Positions 18,750-26,219 of a stretch of DNA of 59,180 nucleotides are shown one piece after another. Each line of letters starts with the position of its first letter. Positions within the stretch are counted from its first letter, which is position 1. The notes beneath the pieces were generated by a model that was not told where the DNA came from, did no database searches, and saw only the letters and a list, made by a program, of their open reading frames with translations. Source of the stretch: Prevotellaceae bacterium (GTDB lineage: Bacteria > Bacteroidota > Bacteroidia > Bacteroidales > Bacteroidaceae); contig JAISIN010000088.1 in the NCBI GenBank assembly GCA_031262085.1, positions 1 to 59,180 on the forward strand, given 5' to 3'. The position numbers and the translations under genes are program-made.

Positions 18750-19853
18750 TCACTCTTTATACTTGATTGACATCACCACCGGATTGTGGTCGCTAAAGTC
18801 TTTTGCCATGCCGGCAATCTTGATAACATCGGGCGATTCGTAGCGACACCCTTTCAGCGAGGGCGAGTGGAAAATGTAGTCGATGCGCAACAGCCCTTTG
18901 TAGTATCTGAACGTGTACATATACCCTCGTCCGGCAGTGCGAAACCCGTCTTCGAGCGCTTGGTGCATTTTCCGGTAGGTGTACGACGACGGCAGGGAGT
19001 TGAAGTCGCCGCACGCCAGCACGGGGTAGGGCGAGGCTTGGATAAGCTTCACAATACTGTCGGTCTGGTAGGCGCGCTTGACATCGTTGGTTTGCAGCAT
19101 GCCGGCGAAGGATTGCACCGCCTGCACCTCGCGTCGTCGGTCTCCGGTAGACAGCCCGCGCTCCAGCCTGCGTCGGTTTTGGTTGACGCTGGTGGTTTGC
19201 AGGTGGTTGTTAATCAGTCGCAACGTATCGTCGGGCAATACAATGTCGCACACCATGCTGCAATTGGAGCTTCCGTCGTAAGCAATGAATGGTCCGTCGA
19301 TGAGCGGATAGCGGCTGAACACAGCCAGCGGCAACACGCCGCGCAGCGTGTCTTCGCTGGGTATCTGCGCATATTGCCAGTGCGCAAAGACGTTGCGAAT
19401 GCTGTCCATGGGGAAGTAACGGCTGGGGTCGAACTCTTGAAAGCAGAGAATGTCTACCTGCTCGCGCTCGAAGTAGGCTGCCAAACGCTTGGCAGAGTAG
19501 CCGGTAATCTCGGTGCCGAAGTGTTGCACGTTGTAGGTAGCAATCTTCAGGTCGGGATGGGCAGGCGTGAAGAGGTTCAGCTGGAAGACCGACAGTAGAT
19601 AGTTGGCATTCAGCAGCAAAGCCACCAACGGAACAAGCGCCCAGCGTTTGCGTTTGCCCAACAGCCAGCAGATGCCGACCATGAGGTTGGCTATGAGCAA
19701 TGCCGGTACTGCCAGTCCCAGTGTCGATATCAGCGGATGAACGGCAGGGTGTACGTAGCCGGCGAAGGCAGATACAAGGGTGATGCCTGCCAAAACGAAT
19801 GTCAGCAGAATCAGGATGCCGCGAAAGAGACTTTTAACTTCTGTGGTACTCAT
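18750..19853 (-). CDS. Membrane-anchored endonuclease/exonuclease/phosphatase family protein
   Basis: The 367-residue protein starts with three hydrophobic helices (about 10-31, 38-64 and 70-93) followed by a catalytic domain with LKIATYNVQHFG (about 101-112), ILCFQEFDPSRYF, LACGDFNSLPSS and DHNPVVMSIKY at the C-terminus. The catalytic part is expected in the periplasm. Such proteins are common in Bacteroidota, often annotated as endonucleases without experiment. It lies 48 bp upstream of the T9SS-sorted relative on the same strand, so the two may be co-expressed. It does not look like a recent duplicate. Confidence 0.88.
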   Translation of the reverse strand: MSTTEVKSLFRGILILLTFVLAGITLVSAFAGYVHPAVHPLISTLGLAVPALLIANLMVGICWLLGKRKRWALVPLVALLLNANYLLSVFQLNLFTPAHPDLKIATYNVQHFGTEITGYSAKRLAAYFEREQVDILCFQEFDPSRYFPMDSIRNVFAHWQYAQIPSEDTLRGVLPLAVFSRYPLIDGPFIAYDGSSNCSMVCDIVLPDDTLRLINNHLQTTSVNQNRRRLERGLSTGDRRREVQAVQSFAGMLQTNDVKRAYQTDSIVKLIQASPYPVLACGDFNSLPSSYTYRKMHQALEDGFRTAGRGYMYTFRYYKGLLRIDYIFHSPSLKGCRYESPDVIKIAGMAKDFSDHNPVVMSIKYKE

Positions 19854-19876
19854 GAGGTGGGTGTATCATACAGATT

Positions 19877-20836
19877 TTATTTCCCGATAACGTTGTTGAC
19901 CACTTGATGCGCCGCGTAGCCTTTGAGGTTATCCACGATGATCTGCATCAGTCGTTGTCGCGCTTCGCCGGTAGCCCAGGCAATGTGCGGCGTGATGAAG
20001 CAGTTGCGTGCGCCGGTTAGCGGACTGCCGTTGCGGGGCGGTTCTTCGTTCAGCACATCCAATCCGGCGGCGTAGATGCGCCCTTCGTTCAGGGCGTCGG
20101 CAAGATCTTGCTCGTTAATCAACCCGCCGCGTCCGGTATTGATCAGTATGGCGGTGCGCTTCATCTGTGCAAGGCGCGTGGCGTTCACCATTTCGCGGGT
20201 GCTTTCGGTGAGGGGGCAGTGCAGGGTGATGATGTCACATTCGCGAAACAGTTGGTCAAGCTCCATCTTCTTGATTTCGGGTGGCAGTTGCAACCGCGAT
20301 TTGGAGGTGTATGCCCATACTTTCATGCCGAATCCCAAAGCGGCGCGTGCTACGTTGAAGCCAATCTGCCCCAAGCCTACGATGCCGATTTTCTTTCCGA
20401 GCAGTTCAATCAGCGGGGTGTCGCGGAAGGTGAAGTCGGGGCTGTTTGTCCAGCGTCCGTCGCGCACCTGTTCGGTGTAATACTGTACCCGTTGGGTGAT
20501 GTTCAGGATATGGGCAAACACCATCTGCCCTACCGAAGGAGTGCTGTAAGCCGGGATGTTGGTTACGACCAACCCCCGTTCACGGGCGGCGGCGATGTCG
20601 ATGACGTTGTAGCCGGTTGCCATCACGCCGATATATTTCAGCTCGGGCAGGGCTTCGATGAGTTCGCGCGTAATCACCACCTTGTTGGTCAAGATGGCTT
20701 CTGCACCGGCAGCGCGTGTTGCCACTTCGTGGGGAGCGGTACGGTCGTAGATGGTGCAGTCGCCCAACTCTCTGAGTTTATTCCAGCTCAGGTCGCCGGG
20801 ATTGGCAGTATAGCCGTCTAATACTACTATCTTCAT
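19877..20836 (-). CDS. D-2-hydroxyacid dehydrogenase (hydroxypyruvate reductase/glycerate dehydrogenase-like)
   Basis: The start at 20836 (MKIVVLDGYTANPGDLSW) is chosen because a -7 box at 20861-20868 lies just upstream; the earlier frame start at 20863 falls inside it. The 319-residue NAD-dependent enzyme has the Rossmann motif GKKIGIVGLGQIGFNVA near residue 146, the catalytic Arg in NTGRGGLI, Glu in LDVLNEEPP and His in ITPHIAWAT. It reduces a 2-ketoacid such as hydroxypyruvate or glyoxylate; the exact substrate is not readable. Confidence 0.9.
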   Translation of the reverse strand: MKIVVLDGYTANPGDLSWNKLRELGDCTIYDRTAPHEVATRAAGAEAILTNKVVITRELIEALPELKYIGVMATGYNVIDIAAARERGLVVTNIPAYSTPSVGQMVFAHILNITQRVQYYTEQVRDGRWTNSPDFTFRDTPLIELLGKKIGIVGLGQIGFNVARAALGFGMKVWAYTSKSRLQLPPEIKKMELDQLFRECDIITLHCPLTESTREMVNATRLAQMKRTAILINTGRGGLINEQDLADALNEGRIYAAGLDVLNEEPPRNGSPLTGARNCFITPHIAWATGEARQRLMQIIVDNLKGYAAHQVVNNVIGK

Positions 20837-20860
20837 AGAATGCGGGAGTAAGATTGGCGA

Positions 20861-20868
20861 CAAAATTA
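20861..20868 (-). promoter_or_regulatory. Putative -7 element of the hydroxyacid dehydrogenase gene
   Basis: Minus-strand TAATTTTG fits TAnnTTTG and gives a leader of about 18 nt to the ATG at 20836. Confidence 0.4.
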
Positions 20869-20956
20869 CGCAATCTTTTTAGGTTTCGTATGCAGTATCT
20901 TATCTATCAGCACATTTTAAGTATAAAAAACCTGTAATCCATCTAAAAAAGCAAAA

Positions 20957-21511
20957 ATGAGATTCAAACAGTTCCTGTCGACACTCTGTTTCTGTGCCGC
21001 GCTGAGTTTGCCGATTGTGCAATGCGAAGGCGATGTTGACCGCGGCGACGACCAAATCAATTATGGTATCAACGGCTATGCCGACATTGACAACACCATC
21101 CGGAGTCTTCGACTTACGTCGTGTGACAATAGTGGTAACCTGCCTGTGCCCATCGTGGGCAATCGTTGTCCACGCCGTGCCTATATGTTGCAGATTATGC
21201 CCGAACTGACTATTCCCGGGCATTCCTACAACCGCATCACACCGAACATCACCGATGCACACATCTTTACCCTGACCGATTTCAGTGCCGACTATCCTGC
21301 GAACAGTTGTGTCGACGCGCTGTTCTATCGGGTGAACTCCATGTACACCGGCATCGGCACCCCCATTCGCTATGTCGATGCGGGCGAGTACTACACGCTG
21401 GTGCTTATGAACTATCCGCCTGCCGGGAATTATCAGTTTCGGGTAGAGTTTACGTCCGGCGAGGGGGCAGTGGTCTCGGCAGACACAGACATGCTCGCTT
21501 TCTTTGATTAA
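20957..21511 (+). CDS. Exported protein of unknown function (possible lipoprotein)
   Basis: The 184-residue protein has a signal peptide (MRFKQFLSTLCFCAALSLPIVQC) with Cys23 as a possible lipidation site, followed directly by an acidic EGDVDRGDD stretch of the kind that favours surface display of lipoproteins in this phylum. The rest is soluble and polar with three further Cys (about 55, 69 and 117). I recognise no domain. It is followed after nine bases by an outer-membrane barrel gene, suggesting the two work together. Confidence 0.7.
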   Translation: MRFKQFLSTLCFCAALSLPIVQCEGDVDRGDDQINYGINGYADIDNTIRSLRLTSCDNSGNLPVPIVGNRCPRRAYMLQIMPELTIPGHSYNRITPNITDAHIFTLTDFSADYPANSCVDALFYRVNSMYTGIGTPIRYVDAGEYYTLVLMNYPPAGNYQFRVEFTSGEGAVVSADTDMLAFFD

Positions 21512-21520
21512 ACAGTCTTG

Positions 21521-22312
21521 ATGAAAAAGATATTCTTTCTCCTTATTATATATGCAGGTTGCTGCCTGTTGGCATGTCCGATGCTTGCGCAACCGACCGC
21601 TGAAACGTCGTCGCGGTATGCGGCAGATCCTAATGTGGTCTTTCTGGAGTTTGCTTATGGTACCGGAACCACGGTGAGCCGTTCGGGAGAAGTTATTCCC
21701 GGCATCTCTTTGCGACAGGAGTTCAATACGGGTTTTATTACTTACACGGGTATCAAGTACTTTTGGTCGAAATCGTGGGGTGCGGCGCTACGAATGACGC
21801 TAAGCGACGGTGCAGGGCACTATTTCCACAACGATTGGACGGACGAGCGGAGTAAAAGTTTTAGTGATTTTACGGTCAACTTCAGTCTGGGCGTTATCTA
21901 TCGGAAAGATTTCGGTCGCTTCAGCTTTCAACCTTCGTTCGGTATAGGTGGAAGTTCTATCTACTTTGTCGACGATCTTGCATCCATTTACCGGAAGCAA
22001 CCCGGTGTGAATGATGCCGACCGTGTTTCGTTCGGCGCTTACGACAAAGAGAAGAAGGGATTCGCCGTCACGCCGAGTGTCTATTTGGGATTCAAGATGT
22101 CGCCCCGGGTGCAGCTCTTTGCGGAGTGCAGCTATATCGTGAACCTGTTTCGGGCAGGCGACTTGGAGTACACGCTTATCGACGCCTATACCGGTGTGCG
22201 GAAAAAGAGCTATCGCACCGAAAACAAACGCTACGACCTGTTGGCGCTGAAGCTGGGACTCTCTTTTCAGATTGATGGGAAAAGGCGTAATCGTGTAAAA
22301 TATGTGAATTAG
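21521..22312 (+). CDS. Predicted outer-membrane beta-barrel protein
   Basis: The start is the ATG at 21521 (MKKIFFLLIIYAGCC); the in-frame TTG three bases earlier is less likely. The 263-residue protein has a signal peptide ending near MLAQ, then alternating amphipathic strands (for example GISLRQEFNTGFITYTGIKYFW, FTVNFSLGVIYRKDFGRFSFQPSFGIGG, YDLLALKLGLSFQI) typical of a small barrel of about eight to ten strands. The final residues RVKYVN do not end in an aromatic residue. It probably forms a unit with the small exported protein upstream. Function unknown. Confidence 0.72.
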   Translation: MKKIFFLLIIYAGCCLLACPMLAQPTAETSSRYAADPNVVFLEFAYGTGTTVSRSGEVIPGISLRQEFNTGFITYTGIKYFWSKSWGAALRMTLSDGAGHYFHNDWTDERSKSFSDFTVNFSLGVIYRKDFGRFSFQPSFGIGGSSIYFVDDLASIYRKQPGVNDADRVSFGAYDKEKKGFAVTPSVYLGFKMSPRVQLFAECSYIVNLFRAGDLEYTLIDAYTGVRKKSYRTENKRYDLLALKLGLSFQIDGKRRNRVKYVN

Positions 22313-22385
22313 TCGTCCCTCGAAGGATTTTTCTGCACAATTTTGTTATGCAATCAAGTTATTACTCACTTAAACGAATATCAGT

Positions 22386-22865
22386 ATGATTACAGAGAAA
22401 TTACAAAAAGCAATGAATGAACAGATCGGCGCCGAGTTGTGGTCTGCCAATCTCTATTTGTCGATGTCACTGCACGTAGCACGCGTGGGATACACCGGTA
22501 TGGCTCACTGGCTCAAGAAGCAGTGGGAAGAAGAGAACTCACATGCCTATCAGATGGCCGACTATCTCGTTTCGCGCGATGGGAAGGCTGTTGTCGATAA
22601 GGTCGATGTTGTGCCGGTCGACTTCGGTACGCCGCTGGAGGTGTTCGAACAGGTGTATAGCCACGAATGTCGGGTGACTGCACTCATCAGTAATCTGCTC
22701 GATTTGGCTATTGCCGAGAAAGATAAGGTTACAGAGGAATTTCTGCGCGGATTTATACGCGAACAAGCGGAAGAAGAGGCTACTGCTTTGGGTATCGTCG
22801 GCAGGCTGAAGCTGGCAGGTACCACAGGGTTGCTGGTGGTCGACCAACAATTGGGAGCGCGTTAA
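22386..22865 (+). CDS. ftnA: Ferritin (FtnA type)
   Basis: The 159-residue four-helix protein stores iron by oxidising Fe(II). Ferroxidase ligands are visible: Glu17 (GAEL), Glu50/His53 (EENSHAYQM), Glu94 (YSHECRV) and Gln/Glu residues in REQAEEEA near 127. The length is normal for bacterial non-haem ferritin. It has its own 73-bp upstream gap, and is followed by a long hairpin. Confidence 0.95.
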   Translation: MITEKLQKAMNEQIGAELWSANLYLSMSLHVARVGYTGMAHWLKKQWEEENSHAYQMADYLVSRDGKAVVDKVDVVPVDFGTPLEVFEQVYSHECRVTALISNLLDLAIAEKDKVTEEFLRGFIREQAEEEATALGIVGRLKLAGTTGLLVVDQQLGAR

Positions 22866-22885
22866 TCGGCTCCCTTTCAAGGCAG

Positions 22886-22952
22886 GCACGGATTACACCG
22901 ATTGCACGGATGCTCTTATCACAGAGATTCGTGTAATCGGTGTAATCCGTGC
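22886..22952. repeat. Long hairpin with perfect 18-bp arms after the ferritin gene
   Basis: GCACGGATTACACCGATT (22886-22903) is the exact reverse complement of 22935-22952. The 31-nt loop can also pair partly within itself. The right arm is followed by TTATTTTA, so it may end ftnA transcription. The TGTAATCCGTG-type sequence resembles dispersed repeats I associate with other Bacteroidales genomes; a genome count would be needed to call it a REP-like family. Confidence 0.75.
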
Positions 22953-22987
22953 TTATTTTACGTCAGTTTTTACAGATATGCCGCTTC

Positions 22988-23218
22988 TTGAAAGCTTAGA
23001 GCTATTCCGATATTTTTCCATTACAATTCTTCGTATATCGTCTTGCGTCCGGGTATCGGATGTAACTGTAAATCGTGCACATTCGCACTTGCGGATGTGG
23101 CTAACTTGCTGCCGTTTTTAGTTGTGGGCGATCGATGTGGGGGGAGGGGAGAAGAGGGTTGAAAATAGGGCAGTTTCGGAGGTCGAAATGTAGTATCTCT
23201 TAGTAAGAGAGCACACAA
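22988..23218 (+). repeat. Left arm of a 231-bp inverted repeat
   Basis: It pairs with 23430-23660 in inverted orientation with only scattered mismatches and equal length. It includes the sub-palindrome CTCTTACTAAGAG near the inner end and a 22-bp near-palindrome around CACATTCGCA. Read in either arm, the same 65-codon frame opens, which follows from the symmetry and is not evidence of a gene. I see no transposase and no clear target-site duplication at the outer ends. Confidence 0.92.
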
Positions 23219-23429
23219 GATTAAATAGATCGTTATAACAACTCATAACGAAGTTCTATACAATATAATGAAATTCAAATTGAATGCGTTGTTCCTAAAT
23301 TATAAAATAGATATATGCGCACATTATCCACCATATTAATATGATTGAGGCTTTTTTATTAAAAAAACGTTGATATTATTTTGCAGATACCAATTATTGC
23401 ACTACATTTGCGCCCACTAAGCAAATACG
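23219..23429. other. AT-rich spacer inside the inverted repeat, with an outward promoter
   Basis: This 211-bp segment is much richer in A+T than its surroundings and has no convincing open frame. At its right end it holds a strong promoter pointing into the right arm. A promoter-bearing segment between inverted repeats recalls the invertible promoters of Bacteroides capsule loci, but there the repeats are about 20-30 bp; here they are 231 bp. Confidence 0.6.
23379..23410 (+). promoter_or_regulatory. Strong Bacteroidetes-type promoter within the inverted-repeat spacer
   Basis: -33 TTTTG (23379-23383), a 19-bp gap, and -7 TACATTTG (23403-23410): one of the best matches to the consensus in the window. 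Transcription would enter the right arm at about 23416, then cross the DUF1703 fragment antisense and meet the hairpin at 23919-23951. No gene lies downstream on this strand, so the product would be a non-coding or antisense RNA. Confidence 0.6.
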
Positions 23430-23660
23430 TTGTGTGCTCTCTTACTAAGAGATACTACATTTCGACCTCCGAAACTGCCCTATTTTCAACCCTCTTCCCC
23501 CCTCCCCCCACATCGATCACCCACCACTAAAAACGGCAGCAAGTTCGCCACATTCGCAAGTGCGAATGTGCACGATTTGCAGTTGCATCTGATATTCAAA
23601 CGCAAGACGATATACGAAGAATTGTAATGGAAAAATATCGGAATAGCCCTAAGCTTTCAA
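23430..23660 (-). repeat. Right arm of the 231-bp inverted repeat
   Basis: Reverse complement of 22988-23218. It contains a perfect 22-bp palindrome (CACATTCGCA-AG-TGCGAATGTG), which is damaged by one base in the left arm. The outer end at 23660 coincides with the point where homology of the DUF1703 fragment stops. Confidence 0.92.
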
Positions 23661-23752
23661 CCGCACCTCTTCGTTGGGGAAGCCAAACATGTAGGTATCA
23701 AACTCTTTTTTGTATCCTTTGATGGTGAGATAGCCACTTTGGTACAAAAACA
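23649..23752 (-). pseudogene. Fragment of a DUF1703 AAA-ATPase gene
   Basis: The minus strand reads FLYQSGYLTIKGYKKEFDTY followed by MFGFPNEEVRLKA and a TAG stop. This aligns with residues 338-367 of the complete protein at 47618-49174 (LIYQSGYLTILGYQPKREMY, TLGFPNEEVR). Homology ends at EEVR, right at the outer end of the inverted repeat, and on the 5' side is lost just before the tandem repeats at 23762. About 30 of roughly 520 codons remain. It is a decayed gene whose two ends have been replaced by repeat sequence. Confidence 0.85.
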
Positions 23753-23761
23753 CCAAAGAAA

Positions 23762-23814
23762 ATGTTACGTACGTGATAGTCTATGTAACGTACACGATAG
23801 TTTATGTAACATTT
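23762..23814. repeat. About 2.5 tandem 21-bp units
   Basis: Units 23762-23782 and 23783-23803 read ATGT(T/A)ACGTAC(G/A)(T/C)GATAGT(C/T)T, and a third begins at 23804 (ATGTAACAT). Each unit boundary is loosely palindromic (TACGTGATAG against CTATGTAACGTA). The array lies on the 5' side of the DUF1703 fragment. Confidence 0.75.
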
Positions 23815-23833
23815 AAAATATTTATTATGGAAA

Positions 23834-23890
23834 TATGACCCTTTGATATGCACAAGATCTCCCTTTGTTTCGAAGCAGATCTCCCTTTGA
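23834..23890. repeat. Degenerate 22-bp tandem repeat
   Basis: CCCTTTG recurs at 23839, 23861 and 23883, exactly 22 bp apart; the last two copies also share AGATCTCCCTTTG. It lies beside the 21-bp array and is probably a second, older set of the same kind. Confidence 0.65.
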
Positions 23891-23910
23891 TAATTTTACA
23901 ACCGGTACAT

Positions 23911-23951
23911 AAAAAAGCAGCGGGCGACAGCCTTTTACCACTTCGCCCGCT
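23911..23951 (-). terminator. Rho-independent terminator of the RNase G gene
   Basis: Stem AGCGGGCGA (23919-23927) pairs perfectly with 23943-23951; on the minus strand the stem is followed by a run of T (A-run at 23911-23916). On the plus strand the stem is followed by TTCTTT, so it may also stop rightward transcription from the inverted-repeat promoter. Confidence 0.8.
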
Positions 23952-23956
23952 TTCTT

Positions 23957-25531
23957 TCATTTGATTTCGATCTCTTCCTTCATATCTATCTCTTCGCCGT
24001 TAGGGTCGTAGAAGATATATTGCAGAAATGCTAACTGCTGGTCAGGAATGACCTTAATACCGAATCCATACTTGAGTTGCCATTGCCGTTTGAGGGAAAC
24101 CAATCCCTGATTGACATAAGCATAGATGTACGGGTGGATGTGTAACGAGAATTTTCTAATCTTCAACTTATTGACTAAATAGTCGATTTTGCTCTCCAGC
24201 ATGTCCGTAAATAGGATAGACGACTTGATTTTGCCTTTGCCAAAGCAGGTGGGACAAACTTCAGCGGTGTTGACATCCATAGCCGGTCGTACTCGCTGAC
24301 GTGTAATCTGCATCAGTCCGAACTTACTCAAGGGCAGGATGTTGTGTCGTGCTCTGTCTTTTTGCATGTTTTGGCACATACGTTCGTAAAGTTTCTGTCG
24401 GTTTTCGGCTTGGTTCATGTCGATAAAATCTACCACAATAATGCCGCCCATATCACGCAGGCGTAGTTGTCGTGCCAGTTCGTCGGCTGCTCCCAAGTTT
24501 ACTTCGAGTGCGTTGGCTTCCTGTCCGTTGGCATTTTTGGTACGGTTTCCGCTGTTCACGTCGACCACGTGCAATGCTTCGGTGTGTTCAATAATCAGGT
24601 AAGCTCCACTCTTATAGGAGATGGTTTTGCCGAACGACGACTTGATTTGCTTCGTAATGCCGAAGTTGTCGTAGATAGGGAGTTGCCCTTTGTACATTTT
24701 CACGATGCCTGCTCGCTCGGGGGCAATCAGTGAAACGTAATCTTTGATTTCGTGAAACACGGCTTCGTTATTGACGTGTATGCTTTCAAACGAAGGGTTG
24801 AACAAGTCGCGCAGTAATCCTACGGCACGGCTGGTTTCCTCGAAAATCATGGCAGGCAGCTTGGCAGCTTTTTGAATCTTTACGATAGCATCTTCCCAAT
24901 GTTTTACCAAAACTCTAAGCTCTCCGTCGAGTTCGGCAACGCGTTTTCCTTCAGCCACAGTGCGCACGATGACGCCGCAATTACGCGGCTTGATGCTCAT
25001 GAGCAGTTGTTTGAGGCGGGCGCGTTCTTCGCTCGACTTAATTTTTCCGGATACGGAAACCTTGTCGTTGAAAGGCATCAGTACGAGGTATCTCCCTGCA
25101 AACGACAGCTCGGAGGTAAGTCGGGGACCTTTCGTAGATATAGGCTCCTTAATAATCTGCACCACCACTTCCTGTCCTACCTTGAGCGTATCGGATACGG
25201 TACCGTTCTTGTCGAGGTCGGGAAGGATGGTTGCTTTAGAGATTTGGGGTACTTTCTTTTTGTCGCTTAAAACTTGTCTTACGAACTTCTCTAAAGAGTT
25301 AAACTGCGGACCTAAGTCCTGATAGTGAAGAAAAGCATCTTTCTCGTAACCCACGTCCACGAAGCAGGCATTTAGTCCGGGCATCAGTTTTCTGATGCGT
25401 CCTAAATAGATGTTGCCCACTGCGTAGGAGATATTTCTCCCTTCGCTTTGCAGCTCCACCAGACTTTTGTCTTCGAGTAGTGCGATGGATACTTCTTTGG
25501 GCTTTACGTCTACAACGAGTTCGCTTGTCAC
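23957..25531 (-). CDS. rng: Ribonuclease G/E family endoribonuclease
   Basis: The 524-residue protein starts MTSELVVDVKPKEVSIALL at a GTG (25531). It has an S1 RNA-binding domain (about 38-130, starting GNIYLGRIRKLMPGLNACFVDVG), the RNase H-like catalytic region with VVDFIDM near residue 365 and the Zn-link CPTCFGKGK near residue 430. The length and lack of a long C-terminal tail fit RNase G rather than RNase E. It processes rRNA and mRNA 5' ends. It lies downstream of HU and a small basic protein on the same strand, but separated from them by a strong hairpin. Confidence 0.93.
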   Translation of the reverse strand: MTSELVVDVKPKEVSIALLEDKSLVELQSEGRNISYAVGNIYLGRIRKLMPGLNACFVDVGYEKDAFLHYQDLGPQFNSLEKFVRQVLSDKKKVPQISKATILPDLDKNGTVSDTLKVGQEVVVQIIKEPISTKGPRLTSELSFAGRYLVLMPFNDKVSVSGKIKSSEERARLKQLLMSIKPRNCGVIVRTVAEGKRVAELDGELRVLVKHWEDAIVKIQKAAKLPAMIFEETSRAVGLLRDLFNPSFESIHVNNEAVFHEIKDYVSLIAPERAGIVKMYKGQLPIYDNFGITKQIKSSFGKTISYKSGAYLIIEHTEALHVVDVNSGNRTKNANGQEANALEVNLGAADELARQLRLRDMGGIIVVDFIDMNQAENRQKLYERMCQNMQKDRARHNILPLSKFGLMQITRQRVRPAMDVNTAEVCPTCFGKGKIKSSILFTDMLESKIDYLVNKLKIRKFSLHIHPYIYAYVNQGLVSLKRQWQLKYGFGIKVIPDQQLAFLQYIFYDPNGEEIDMKEEIEIK

Positions 25532-25564
25532 AATTTAGATGATTTAATATTTAGTTTATTAAAA

Positions 25565-25646
25565 GAAAAGGGATAAATTAGCAAACTACAAGGCAACAAG
25601 GTGTTTTCCCTCGTCCCCTTGTTTACTTGCTAATTTGTCCCTTTCG
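25565..25646 (-). terminator. Long imperfect hairpin terminator before rng
   Basis: Minus-strand AAAGGGACAAATTAGCAA pairs with TTGCTAATTTATCCCTTT about 45 nt later, with further pairing of AACAAGG/CCTTGT inside, and is followed by TCTTTTAAT. It should end HU/small-protein transcripts or reduce read-through into rng. Confidence 0.7.
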
Positions 25647-25667
25647 TCTGTGTTAGACTAAGAAATG

Positions 25668-25760
25668 TTATTTCTTGCTTTTATGTCTGTTCTTTCTCAG
25701 TCTTTTTTTACGCTTGTGAGTCGACATTTTATGTCTTTTCTTCTTCTTTCCGCTGGGCAT
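25668..25760 (-). CDS. 30-residue highly basic protein, probable ribosomal protein
   Basis: The frame MPSGKKKKRHKMSTHKRKKR continues with LRKNRHKSKK and ends in TAA. Eighteen of 30 residues are Lys or Arg. A near-identical short protein is, to my knowledge, present across Bacteroidota at this kind of position and corresponds to a small phylum-specific ribosomal protein (bL38-like); I am less sure of the name than of the conservation. It lies 37 bp after the HU gene, followed by a hairpin, and was probably missed by length cut-offs. Confidence 0.8.
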   Translation of the reverse strand: MPSGKKKKRHKMSTHKRKKRLRKNRHKSKK

Positions 25761-25797
25761 TTCTTAATAATTTAATAGGGATTAATATTCTTTATTA

Positions 25798-26073
25798 CTA
25801 CTTCTTTACCTCAATCATAAACGATTTTGCCGGCTTGAAAGCAGGAATGTTATGTTCAGGAATAATGATGGTAGTGTTGCGCGAGATGTTACGCGCCGTT
25901 TTCTTTGCCCGCTTCTTCACTATGAAACTTCCGAAGCCACGCAGATACACGTTTTCTTCTTTTGCCAGAGATACTTTTACCGAGTCCATGAAGGCCTCAA
26001 CCGTGGCGAGCACTTTATCTTTCTCTATACCGGTGCTTTTAGCAATCTGGTTTACAATATCAGCTTTTGTCAT
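25798..26073 (-). CDS. hup: HU-family DNA-binding protein
   Basis: The 91-residue protein has the HU/IHF pattern: MTKADIVNQIAKSTGIEKDK, then VYLRGFGSFIVKKRAKKTARN with the beta-arm RNTTIIIPEHNIPAFKPAK. It bends and compacts DNA as a dimer. It has a good promoter (26114-26143) and is probably co-transcribed with the 30-residue basic protein that follows. Confidence 0.94.
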   Translation of the reverse strand: MTKADIVNQIAKSTGIEKDKVLATVEAFMDSVKVSLAKEENVYLRGFGSFIVKKRAKKTARNISRNTTIIIPEHNIPAFKPAKSFMIEVKK

Positions 26074-26113
26074 ATCGTTAATATTATTACTTAGTTCCTA
26101 ATTTTTTGGACTG

Positions 26114-26143
26114 CAAATATATAGCTTTTATCATTCACGCAAA
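26114..26143 (-). promoter_or_regulatory. Promoter of the HU gene
   Basis: Minus-strand -7 TATATTTG (26114-26121), 18-bp gap, and -33 TTTG (26140-26143). The leader would be about 34 nt. Confidence 0.65.
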
Positions 26144-26205
26144 AACATATCTCCGACATTTTTTAAAAAAACTGCTAAGTATGAGCTATTTCGCGTCAAA
26201 AAGCG

Positions 26206-26213
26206 TACTTTTG
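26206..26213 (+). promoter_or_regulatory. Putative -7 element directly at the mutY start
   Basis: TACTTTTG ends seven bases before the ATG at 26220. If transcription starts at the usual distance, the mRNA would have almost no leader. Confidence 0.45.
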
Positions 26214-26219
26214 CTGTCT

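Noticed and set aside
23021..23627. Two near-identical 65-codon frames, one in each arm of the inverted repeat
   Set aside because: They are the same sequence read in mirror positions and start at TTG; their differences change the amino acids freely, so there is no sign of selection on a protein.
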